The notes beneath the pieces were generated by a model. It saw nothing but the letters and a program-made list of their open reading frames with translations. It was not told where the DNA came from and made no database searches. Positions 33,424-40,374 of a DNA stretch of 43,487 bases are shown one piece after another (position 1 is the first letter of the stretch; every line of letters starts with the position of its first letter). The position numbers and the translations under genes are program-made. Source of the stretch: a bacterium. GTDB taxonomy: Bacteria > Patescibacteriota > Minisyncoccia > Phycocordibacterales > UBA1550. The stretch lies in NCBI GenBank assembly GCA_030649835.1, contig JAUSES010000049.1, forward strand, positions 1 to 43,487. Direction: 5' to 3'.

Positions 33424-33741
33424 ATGAATGCAATCATGAAGAAGAAGAAAACACCCACACAGCTGGAGCAACTTTTTTTAATGTTGTGGGGGAAAGATAA
33501 ATTAAGGGCATGGCCTGTGATGGAGAAACTATTTCTTAAACAGATTAAACCAGATAGAGTAGTAGAATTGTTGTTAAAAGGAAAAGGCGAGCCAAATCTT
33601 TTGAAATTTCTTAATCTCGTTTATGACGGCCACAAGGAACTTCAATGGTTGCTAAAAGACATGTATCTTTGCGAGCGTGGTTCTGAGCCTTCGCAGGCCA
33701 TAGAAGAGGCGCTTGATTATATGGCAACCTATAATAACTAA
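33424..33741 (+). CDS. Orphan small protein, function unknown
   Basis: The 105-residue product begins MNAIMKKKKTPTQLEQLFLM, is soluble and helix-rich. ATG 33424 is preferred over the upstream frame from 33358 because that extension runs through the promoter; AAAGG lies upstream. It ends at the hairpin terminator 33740-33777. Confidence 0.65.
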   Translation: MNAIMKKKKTPTQLEQLFLMLWGKDKLRAWPVMEKLFLKQIKPDRVVELLLKGKGEPNLLKFLNLVYDGHKELQWLLKDMYLCERGSEPSQAIEEALDYMATYNN

Positions 33742-33777
33742 AAAGCAAGGGTGTGTTTATTACAACCCTTGCTTTTT
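33740..33777 (+). terminator. Terminator of the orphan gene at 33424
   Basis: A perfect 13-bp stem, AAAAAGCAAGGGT / ACCCTTGCTTTTT, with its own T run. Confidence 0.88.
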
Positions 33778-33824
33778 ATTCTTTATGTGAGATAGTGTAT
33801 GTGGAAACACGGAGGAAATATTTT

Positions 33825-33929
33825 ATGAAAAATTTCTGCACCTTAGTAGTCGATGGGTTGTTGGCAATTATTGCTTTATTTTATGATCTGGAAGGAGAAG
33901 AGAATGAGAACCCTAAAAAATTGGTGTAA
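33825..33929 (+). CDS. 34-residue small protein
   Basis: ATG 33825 lies 7 nt after GGAGGAAA, a strong ribosome binding site. The product has a hydrophobic middle (LVVDGLLAIIALFY) and an acidic tail (DLEGEENENPKKLV). Its last 26 nt overlap the next small gene, whose ribosome binding site lies inside it, suggesting translational coupling. No family recognised. Confidence 0.55.
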   Translation: MKNFCTLVVDGLLAIIALFYDLEGEENENPKKLV

Positions 33930-34026
33930 AGCAATTTTCTTTGCACCGTGGGACATCCTGACTTCTTTTTTTGAAGTCTTGTGGGGGTTGGTTGATAATA
34001 CTGAAATTCTTTCAACCAAAAAGTAA
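33904..34026 (+). CDS. 40-residue small protein, coupled to the preceding one
   Basis: ATG 33904 follows AAGGAG at 33892-33897. The product begins MRTLKNWCKAIFFAPWDILT and is aromatic and amphipathic, probably membrane-associated, ending LSTKK. It overlaps the preceding ORF by 26 nt in another frame. Two small ORFs, each with a good ribosome binding site and only one terminator after them, argue for a real pair. Confidence 0.58.
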   Translation: MRTLKNWCKAIFFAPWDILTSFFEVLWGLVDNTEILSTKK

Positions 34027-34032
34027 TTGAAA

Positions 34033-34059
34033 AAGCCGCTCTCTTACAAAGAGCGGCTT
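34033..34059. terminator. Bidirectional terminator between convergent small genes
   Basis: AAGCCGCTCT-type stem (34033-34042 / 34050-34059); the T run is on the minus strand, serving the gene at 34074, but the hairpin also ends the plus-strand pair. Confidence 0.75.
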
Positions 34060-34073
34060 CTGCGTAAAAAACC

Positions 34074-34319
34074 TTAGTCGAGAAATTCTGGGTCTTTCCC
34101 TAGTAAGTCCTCCTCATTCTTTTTTGCTCCTTTGATCATATAGTCCAGACTAAGAAGGTACCTAAGATCATCTTCATCTTTGGATTTTATGTGAAGTTGT
34201 TTTTTGAGCATTTCCGCCATTTGGGGATTAGTGCTCGCCATCCCCTCAAGAACTGCAACTGTTTTTGATTGCTGATTTACTCCGGTAATTGCTTCGATAT
34301 CTAATTTTTCCATATGCAT
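34074..34319 (-). CDS. Orphan small acidic protein, function unknown
   Basis: From ATG 34319 (MHMEKLDIEAITGVN) the product has 81 residues, is soluble and helix-rich with a DEDD stretch. AAGGAG lies 9 nt upstream of this ATG; the longer frame to 34382 begins before the ribosome binding site and is rejected. Its promoter is at 34382-34354. Confidence 0.68.
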   Translation of the reverse strand: MHMEKLDIEAITGVNQQSKTVAVLEGMASTNPQMAEMLKKQLHIKSKDEDDLRYLLSLDYMIKGAKKNEEDLLGKDPEFLD

Positions 34320-34353
34320 AATAGTGTACTCCTTAGAAGTCGCTCCGATTAAA

Positions 34354-34382
34354 ATTCTATCATTTAAATAATTAAAGAGCAA
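34354..34382 (-). promoter_or_regulatory. Promoter of the orphan gene at 34074-34319
   Basis: On the minus strand TTGCTC (34382-34377), 17-nt spacer, TAGAAT (34359-34354). Confidence 0.65.
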
Positions 34383-34446
34383 GTACTTTTTGCACCGGTG
34401 AGTTATTGTGATAATATGTGAGTAACAAACTTAATTATAACCCACC

Positions 34447-35448
34447 ATGCCCATCGGAATGCCAAATCAAATGTATCAAAACTCAATCTTTTGGATTGAA
34501 ATTGAGAAGATAAAACCAAACCCTTTTCAGCCGAGAAAGGAGTTTGACGAGCACAAGCTTCGCGATCTCGCAGACTCTATAAAACAGTACGGTATCCTTC
34601 AGCCACTCGTAGTTACCCGTCGTGAAATAGAAAAGCCAGAGGGCGGGCTTGCGGTGGAGTATGAGCTCATTGCTGGAGAGCGCCGTTTACGGGCTTCAAA
34701 AATAGCAGGCCTTTCGCAAGTGCCGGTGCTTATTCGCATAGGTGAGGAGGGGAAAGAGGAGGAAGACCGTGTGAAGCTCGAGCTTGCCATTATAGAGAAC
34801 CTTCAACGCGAGGACTTGAACCCTGTTGACCGTGCAAAAGCATTTCAGCGCTTGGCTACCGATTTTGGCTTTAAGCATGTGCAGATAGCCATGAAGGTTG
34901 GAAAAAGTCGCGAGTATGTTTCGAATACACTCCGCCTGCTACTTCTCCCTGAGGAGATGCTCACTGCACTTGCTGATAGAAAAATTACAGAGGGGCACAC
35001 ACGCCCACTCCTCATGCTTTGCGACAGAAAAGAAGAGCAGCAGACGCTCTACAAAGAAATTATTTTTAAAAAGTTGAATGTCCGCGAGGCGGAAAGAATC
35101 GCCCGTCGCATAGCAGTAGAGAAGGTACGAAAAATTGGCCTTATCGATCCCGAGGTTGCTGAGTTTGAGCAAGAGCTCACCGAAGTACTTGGTACACGGG
35201 TGCATATTGAGAAGAGAGAAAGTGGCGGGAAAATCGTAATTGACTTTTTCTCACATGACGATGTCCGCGCATTTATGAAACGTCTACATAATGAGATTGA
35301 GACTGGTGTGGTTGCTGCTCCGCTTGGAGAAACTGTCGCCGAGGCCTTACAGCCTGCACAGGAGGGAGACCTCGCTGAGGGAGGGGAAGACGTAATGGAA
35401 AAGGACCCAGATGAAGATTTGTATAATGTGAAGAATTTCTCATTGTAG
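34447..35448 (+). CDS. parB: ParB/Spo0J chromosome partitioning protein
   Basis: The N-terminal CTP-binding domain shows NPFQPRKEFDEHKLRDLADS and ELIAGERRLRASKIAG; ENLQREDLNPVDRAKAF leads to the helix-turn-helix (HVQIAMKVGKSREYVSNTLR). The C-terminal part is acidic (EDVMEKDPDEDLYN). 333 residues. ParB loads on parS sites and slides as a CTP-dependent clamp to drive chromosome segregation. No parA is adjacent. Confidence 0.93.
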   Translation: MPIGMPNQMYQNSIFWIEIEKIKPNPFQPRKEFDEHKLRDLADSIKQYGILQPLVVTRREIEKPEGGLAVEYELIAGERRLRASKIAGLSQVPVLIRIGEEGKEEEDRVKLELAIIENLQREDLNPVDRAKAFQRLATDFGFKHVQIAMKVGKSREYVSNTLRLLLLPEEMLTALADRKITEGHTRPLLMLCDRKEEQQTLYKEIIFKKLNVREAERIARRIAVEKVRKIGLIDPEVAEFEQELTEVLGTRVHIEKRESGGKIVIDFFSHDDVRAFMKRLHNEIETGVVAAPLGETVAEALQPAQEGDLAEGGEDVMEKDPDEDLYNVKNFSL

Positions 35449-35455
35449 GGTATCA

Positions 35456-35511
35456 AAAAAAATACTCCCGCATTTGCTCTCTATAGAGAGCAAATGCGGG
35501 AGTATTTTTTT
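35456..35511. terminator. 56-bp perfect palindrome between parB and rel
   Basis: Bases 35456-35483 are the exact reverse complement of 35484-35511, with A7 and T7 at the ends. It serves as a bidirectional terminator for the convergent parB and rel genes, 7 and 3 bp from their stop codons. Confidence 0.92.
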
Positions 35512-35514
35512 GGG

Positions 35515-36999
35515 TTACTTCCTCTTTCCAAAAAACTTTTTTGCGAGGATACTGATTGTACTTGTTTTTTCGAGCTCAATGCGTATGTGTCTTTTTGCGA
35601 GGGGCGTTCGTGCGTAGTCGAGCCATTTTCTACTCGGTGTCGCTCCTTCTTTTGTTTCAATTTCAATAATGTCCCCACTTCGGAGCTTAGTGTCAAGAGA
35701 AACAAGTTTTCCATTAACTTTAGATCCGGATACATGGTTTCCGATGTTCGAATGAATCGCATATGCAAAATCTATTGGGCAGGACTCTTCGGGAAGATTG
35801 ATAACATCACCCTTTGGCGTAAATACAAAAACGCGGTCCCTGAAAAAATCCACTTGAAGATGCTCCTCAAAGTCATCAGACTCAGCAACTTTTTTCTGCC
35901 ACTTGGTGAACTCCTCAATACTCGGAATACTTTTTGGCACTGTTTGACCCTTACCCTTTTCTTTATAGCCAAGATGAGAAGCAATACCGTATTGTGCTTC
36001 ATCGTGCATCTCTTTGGTCCGAATCTGAATCTCTATGACACCTCCGTCACCACGAAATATGGTCGTGTGCAGTGATCGATAGCCGTTATTTTTTGGAATT
36101 GCAATGTAGTCCTTGATTCTCCCGGGGACCGGTTTCCAATGCTTATGGATTGTCCCCAGGGCTTGGTAGCAATCCTCGATGGAATCCACAACTACTCGAA
36201 CGGCAAGAATGTCGTATACCTTGTTTGGATCCATTTCTTTTCTTTTGAGCTTTCTCCACAAGCTAAATAGATTTTTCACTCGGTAATCTACGTGGGCAGA
36301 TTTTAATCCATTTGCGGCAAGTTCTTTTTGAATTGAGCGATTGATTTTAATGGCATAACGTTCATCTATAGTATGTTTGTTTTTTATGAGCGCACGTACA
36401 TCCTCATATTCCTTAGGAAATGCATAAGGGAATGCTGCATCCTCAAAAATTGATTTCCATTTCCCCATACCAAATCTATCAGCAAGACGTGCATAGACTT
36501 CAAGTGTCTCAAGCGCAATGCGGTGTCGTTTTTCCTCAGGTACGTACTCTAGCGTCTGAATATTATGTAGACGGTCCGCGAGCTTGATCAAAAGAACACG
36601 AATGTCATGGGACATTGCAATAAAAAATTTTCTCAATGACTCCACATGCCGCACCGCCCCTCGGTATTTTAACTGTTTCAATTTTGTAACTCCCTCTACA
36701 AGGGTGAGCACTTCCGCGCCAAACTCCTTTTCAATAGTCTCAGCGGGAATACCAGCGTCTTCCATCGTATCGTGTAGCAACCCGGCAGTAATTGTTGTTG
36801 CGTCCACTTTTATTTGGGCAAGATTAGCAGCGACATGTGCGACATGATTAAAGTATGGTTCACCAGAATATCTCTTTTGGCTTTTGTGAGCCCTCTCCGA
36901 AAAGGTGTAGGCTTTGGTAATGAGAGCCTTGTCAGCGTTTGTTGGCTCTTTCATTAACGCCAATATTTCATTGAGTGACGGCCGAGAGAATGACTTCAT
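35515..36999 (-). CDS. rel: RelA/SpoT-type (p)ppGpp synthetase/hydrolase, short form
   Basis: An HD hydrolase domain (ERAHKSQKRYSGEPYFNH, HDTMED, ADRLHNIQTL) precedes the synthetase domain (YDILAVRVVVDS, GRIKDYIAIPKNNGYRSLH, EIQIRTKEMHDEAQYG) and a TGS domain (VFTPKGDVINLPEESCPIDF). The helical, zinc and ACT domains of full-length Rel are absent: about 494 residues against ~730. Both active sites look intact, so it may make and degrade (p)ppGpp. I choose ATG 36999 because a promoter ends 6 nt upstream; ATG 37017 is the alternative. Confidence 0.92.
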   Translation of the reverse strand: MKSFSRPSLNEILALMKEPTNADKALITKAYTFSERAHKSQKRYSGEPYFNHVAHVAANLAQIKVDATTITAGLLHDTMEDAGIPAETIEKEFGAEVLTLVEGVTKLKQLKYRGAVRHVESLRKFFIAMSHDIRVLLIKLADRLHNIQTLEYVPEEKRHRIALETLEVYARLADRFGMGKWKSIFEDAAFPYAFPKEYEDVRALIKNKHTIDERYAIKINRSIQKELAANGLKSAHVDYRVKNLFSLWRKLKRKEMDPNKVYDILAVRVVVDSIEDCYQALGTIHKHWKPVPGRIKDYIAIPKNNGYRSLHTTIFRGDGGVIEIQIRTKEMHDEAQYGIASHLGYKEKGKGQTVPKSIPSIEEFTKWQKKVAESDDFEEHLQVDFFRDRVFVFTPKGDVINLPEESCPIDFAYAIHSNIGNHVSGSKVNGKLVSLDTKLRSGDIIEIETKEGATPSRKWLDYARTPLAKRHIRIELEKTSTISILAKKFFGKRK

Positions 37000-37005
37000 A
37001 TTTTC

Positions 37006-37034
37006 ATCATAGTGCATGCTTTACTGAAAAGCAA
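37006..37034 (-). promoter_or_regulatory. rel promoter, leaderless arrangement
   Basis: On the minus strand TTGCTT (37034-37029), 17-nt spacer, TATGAT (37011-37006), 6 nt to ATG 36999. Confidence 0.62.
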
Positions 37035-37140
37035 ACAATTTTGGAAATTTTTATTGCCCATACAAGGACTCATTCATGACGTTTGCAAGCAGAAGCTCGG
37101 CAACTGTTGCGACATCGCGGAATGAACGCGGAAATAAAAA

Positions 37141-37162
37141 ACGACACGGTCACCCGTGTCGT
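37141..37162 (-). terminator. Terminator of the gene at 37181
   Basis: ACGACACGG / CCGTGTCGT with a 4-nt loop; on the minus strand it is followed by TTTTTATTTCC. Confidence 0.88.
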
Positions 37163-37180
37163 AGGAAAAAACCTTCTGTC

Positions 37181-37570
37181 TCATGCAGAAACTGGAATTT
37201 CTGCCTTCATGGGGTACTCTGGGTTAGAACACATTTGGAATACTTTTTCCGCAATCCATTTTGGTATTCGAGATACAACGTTATGCCCATTGCTATCTCG
37301 CAAAACAATCGGTTTTCCGCAATGTGCACAGTGCACGTACCATACGAATCCTGCGTCATGTTCACCATCAAGATAGAATCCGTGATCATACCCATACCAA
37401 CGAATATCAGATTCTAGCACTTCCAAAATTGCTCCGCATGGGGAATTAGTATTCCCGCCCCACGTATTCCAGTAATTCACCCCGAGACACTCTATCTCGA
37501 CAGTGAATGGTAAACTACTTGCCACCTTTTCGTCAAGCAATTTTTGCTCGGGGGTCTTCAATATCTTCAT
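37181..37570 (-). CDS. Orphan protein with one CxxC pair, function unknown
   Basis: The 129-residue product starts MKILKTPEQKLLDEKV at ATG 37570, behind AAGGAA. It is soluble, rich in aromatic residues (RWYGYDHGFYLDGEHDAGF) and carries a CAHCGK pair, a possible half zinc site. The unit is self-contained, with promoter 37645-37617 and terminator 37162-37141. No family recognised. Confidence 0.7.
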   Translation of the reverse strand: MKILKTPEQKLLDEKVASSLPFTVEIECLGVNYWNTWGGNTNSPCGAILEVLESDIRWYGYDHGFYLDGEHDAGFVWYVHCAHCGKPIVLRDSNGHNVVSRIPKWIAEKVFQMCSNPEYPMKAEIPVSA

Positions 37571-37616
37571 TTTGATATTCCTTTTCACATGTAGCCACCA
37601 CTGGCTCACCAATAAT

Positions 37617-37645
37617 AATATAGCACTTTTGATTTATTTCGTCAA
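37617..37645 (-). promoter_or_regulatory. Promoter of the orphan gene at 37181-37570
   Basis: On the minus strand TTGACG (37645-37640), 17-nt spacer, TATATT (37622-37617). The leader holds a hairpin AGCCA/TGGCT near 37593-37606. Confidence 0.75.
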
Positions 37646-37664
37646 GCAAACTTTAAAACCCCCT

Positions 37665-37692
37665 TTGAATTTAAAGGATTTTGTGGTATATT
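37665..37692 (+). promoter_or_regulatory. lepA promoter, leaderless arrangement
   Basis: TTGAAT (37665-37670), 16-nt spacer, TATATT (37687-37692), 9 nt to ATG 37702. Confidence 0.65.
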
Positions 37693-37701
37693 TTGCGGAC
37701 T

Positions 37702-39504
37702 ATGGATTTGAAACACCTCCGAAATTTCTCTATTATCGCGCATATTGACCACGGCAAGTCGACTCTTGCGGACCGCATGCTTGAGGTCACGGGTACGGTG
37801 GAAGCGCGCAAAATGAAGGAGCAAGTCCTCGACTCGATGGAGCTTGAGCGCGAGCGTGGTATCACTATCAAGATGCAACCAGTACGTATGGAGTACCAGT
37901 ATAAGGGCGAGACGTATGTGCTCAACCTCATCGACACACCGGGACACATTGACTTCGCCTATGAAGTTTCTCGCGCGATGAAAGCAGTGGAAGGAACAAT
38001 TCTTCTCGTGGACTCTACGCAGGGAGTGCAAGCACAAACACTCTCAGTTCTCGCCATGGCGCGTGAGGCAGGTCTTGTCATTATTCCTGCCGTTTCAAAA
38101 GTAGACTCGCCTATCGCGCGCGTGGACGAGGTGAAAGACGAGCTCGCAAAACTTTTGGACATTGACCCCGAGGAAGTGCTTGAGGTTTCGGGAAAAACAG
38201 GACAGGGGGTATCAGAAATTCTCAATGCTATTATTGAACGAGTGCAAGCACCTATTTCAGAAGGGGGCGTCGATGGCCCATTTCGTGCACTTGTGTTTGA
38301 CTTTGGATATTCAAGCCACAAGGGAATAATAGTCTACGTGCGTGTGCTCGATGGGAAAGCTACGAAAAACGACACGCTCCTTTTTGCGCAAGCGAGGGAA
38401 AAATTTGGTGCGCTTGGCGTGGGGATTTTTCATCCCGACATGGTGGACACTGACATCATTTCAGCAGGGGAAATCGGATACATTCTTACCGGTATAAAGA
38501 AACCGGGTATCGCAACTGTCGGTGATACCATCACGACGCAAAAAGCATCTGCATCACCACTAGAAGGGTACATGAAGCCACGGCCCGTAGTGTGGGCGTC
38601 GGTGTATCCTGAAAGTGCAGATGACTTTACGGTGCTTAGGCAATCGCTTGAGATATTGCAACTTTCAGACTCGTCACTTTCGTTTGGGGAAGAGGTGTCG
38701 GGTGTTTTGGGTCGCGGGTTCCGTTGTGGTTTCCTCGGAATGCTTCACATGGAGATCGTGACCGAGCGTTTGAGGAGGGAGTTTACTCTGGAGATAATCG
38801 TCACTACGCCGTCTATTACCTACGAAGTGGAAATGCGGAATGGGAAGAGGGAAGTTATTTATTCCGCACACCTTTTTCCAGACTATGGCTCAACGAGCAA
38901 GATTTTTGAACAGTGGGTGAAGGTGAAAATTATTACACCGCCGAGTTATGTGAGCCCGATTATGACCCTACTCTATGAGCACGAGGCAGTGGTAGGTGCG
39001 ACAGAACTTTTTGGAGACAACCGTACGGCGATAGAAGTGGAGATGCCACTACGCGAGCTCATGCGCAACTTTTTTGATGATTTGAAAAGTGTGTCGTCTG
39101 GCTTTGCATCGCTCGCATACGAGCTTTCAGGGAGTCGAGACGCGGATGTGGCGCGGCTAGATATTTTTGTTGCGGAGGAAGTGGTACCTGCATTTTCAAA
39201 AGTGGTCTCACGCAGACGCATTGAACGTGAAGCAGAGGACATGGTGGAGAAGCTCCACGGCATTTTACCGAAACAACTTTTTAATGTGAAGATCCAAGGG
39301 TATGGACTGGGGAGAATAATTTCGTCGCGCACAATCACGGCAATGAAAAAAGATGTGACAGGATATTTGTACGGTGGAGATATTTCACGCAAAAAGAAAC
39401 TGTGGGAGAAGCAGAAAAAAGGAAAGAAGAAACTTCAAGCACAAGGTACGGTGGATATTCCCCACGAAGTGTTTTTGAAAATGGTGAGGGGAGGGGAGAA
39501 CTAG
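37702..39504 (+). CDS. lepA: Elongation factor 4 (LepA), back-translocase GTPase
   Basis: The GTPase shows G1 AHIDHGKS (13-20), RGITIK (switch 1, 52-57), G3 DTPGH (78-82) and G4 as SKVD (132-135), where NKID is usual. The C-terminal LepA domain contains GYGLGRIISS and KKDVTGYLYGGDISRKKKLWEKQKKGKKK, split here only for naming. 600 residues, normal. It binds ribosomes and affects stalled translocation or subunit assembly. I start at ATG 37702; the frame upstream to 37681 overlaps the promoter. Confidence 0.95.
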   Translation: MDLKHLRNFSIIAHIDHGKSTLADRMLEVTGTVEARKMKEQVLDSMELERERGITIKMQPVRMEYQYKGETYVLNLIDTPGHIDFAYEVSRAMKAVEGTILLVDSTQGVQAQTLSVLAMAREAGLVIIPAVSKVDSPIARVDEVKDELAKLLDIDPEEVLEVSGKTGQGVSEILNAIIERVQAPISEGGVDGPFRALVFDFGYSSHKGIIVYVRVLDGKATKNDTLLFAQAREKFGALGVGIFHPDMVDTDIISAGEIGYILTGIKKPGIATVGDTITTQKASASPLEGYMKPRPVVWASVYPESADDFTVLRQSLEILQLSDSSLSFGEEVSGVLGRGFRCGFLGMLHMEIVTERLRREFTLEIIVTTPSITYEVEMRNGKREVIYSAHLFPDYGSTSKIFEQWVKVKIITPPSYVSPIMTLLYEHEAVVGATELFGDNRTAIEVEMPLRELMRNFFDDLKSVSSGFASLAYELSGSRDADVARLDIFVAEEVVPAFSKVVSRRRIEREAEDMVEKLHGILPKQLFNVKIQGYGLGRIISSRTITAMKKDVTGYLYGGDISRKKKLWEKQKKGKKKLQAQGTVDIPHEVFLKMVRGGEN

Positions 39505-39591
39505 TCGAAAGTCCTAAAGTAGTTTATGGCCAAGCTTTCGTCCAAGACGTGAATCTGTTGATTCAGAATCAGTGATTCGAAGTCGAAAGTA

Positions 39592-39626
39592 GAAACGGGG
39601 TTTGCGCTTTGCGCAAACCCCGTTTC
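39592..39626. terminator. 16-bp perfect hairpin after lepA
   Basis: GAAACGGGGTTTGCGC pairs perfectly with GCGCAAACCCCGTTTC around TTT. It lies between convergent lepA and the microprotein gene, without a clean T tail. Confidence 0.7.
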
Positions 39627-39660
39627 CTAAATCCTAATTTCTATCTTCTAAATTCTGTCT
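39626..39660. repeat. Period-7 array downstream of lepA
   Basis: Heptamers CCTAAAT, CCTAATT, TCTATCT, TCTAAAT, TCTGTCT run without gap directly after the hairpin. Confidence 0.6.
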
Positions 39661-39666
39661 AAAATA

Positions 39667-39780
39667 CTAATTTGCGAGTGACGGCGCAGCGTATAGAAGC
39701 ACCATGCTCACAATCACAAGTAAAGACACTACGATTCCAAAAATGTGCCAGTACTTCTTAAATTTTTTATCAAACATCAT
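39667..39780 (-). CDS. 37-residue single-pass membrane microprotein
   Basis: The product begins MMFDKKFKKYWHIFG, continues with one hydrophobic helix (IVVSLLVIVSMVLLY) and ends AAPSLAN. The positive N terminus predicts the C terminus outside. A TATAGT box at 39792-39787 lies 6 nt before the ATG, like the leaderless genes of this window. It is divergent from ftsB. It is too short for family assignment by eye, but composition, frame and signals make a real gene likely. Confidence 0.6.
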   Translation of the reverse strand: MMFDKKFKKYWHIFGIVVSLLVIVSMVLLYAAPSLAN

Positions 39781-39862
39781 ATCGGAACTATAAAGTTAAT
39801 TAATATTCGCATATACTATACTATAGTCTAAATAAAGTCTAATTATTTCTCAGAACAACAAT

Positions 39863-40246
39863 ATGATCCCATTTCAAGAGCGAAAAAAGATAAGAAAAAT
39901 CCTCTACTCAAAGATTTCCCTTGCCCTTCTCTTTATCGTATTATTTTTTGTAGCAAGGGGCGCATGGAGGATTCACCAAAAGGCCCAAATTGCCCGCTCC
40001 GAGAGGGACATAGCCGCGCGCTCCCTATTGGAGCTCCAATCTCGTACCGCAGAGCTAAAATTGAGCCTAGAACACCTAAAAAGCGAGCAGGGAGTAGAGG
40101 AGGAGGTACGGCAGAAGTATACCGTCGCGCGCCCCGGAGAGGAGGTAGTAATTGTGGTTGACGAAACAGACAAAAAAAGTGAGAATGGTGAAGCCCTACA
40201 GACAAAAAGTCTCTGGGCACGAATGCTTTCGTTTTTTGGTTTCTAA
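39863..40246 (+). CDS. ftsB: FtsB/DivIC-like septum formation initiator
   Basis: The 127-residue product has a basic N terminus, one transmembrane helix (ISLALLFIVLFFVARG) and a coiled coil (ARSLLELQSRTAELKLSLEH) followed by VEEEVRQKYTVARPGEEVVIVV. The motif VRxKYxxxxPGE is typical of FtsB/DivIC proteins, which stabilise FtsL and activate septal wall synthesis. FtsL and FtsI are encoded at 27239-29276. Confidence 0.85.
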   Translation: MIPFQERKKIRKILYSKISLALLFIVLFFVARGAWRIHQKAQIARSERDIAARSLLELQSRTAELKLSLEHLKSEQGVEEEVRQKYTVARPGEEVVIVVDETDKKSENGEALQTKSLWARMLSFFGF

Positions 40247-40248
40247 TT

Positions 40249-40374
40249 ATAGGACCTACGCAGTTGGCACACTACTTTGTTGACTTTGTCGCAAAAACGC
40301 TCACTGTACTTGAGGTACAGCTTGCATCTTTCTTCCTCGTCGCCTCGTATTGCATCCAACTTCGTAAGTCCTAT
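40249..40374. repeat. Palindromic element (type 4) between ftsB and tRNA-Gly
   Basis: ATAGGACCTACGCAGTTGG (40249-40267) is inverted at 40356-40374 with two mismatches; an inner hairpin CTGTAC/GTACAG lies in the middle. The 126-bp unit starts 3 nt after the ftsB stop. One copy in the window. Confidence 0.7.
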
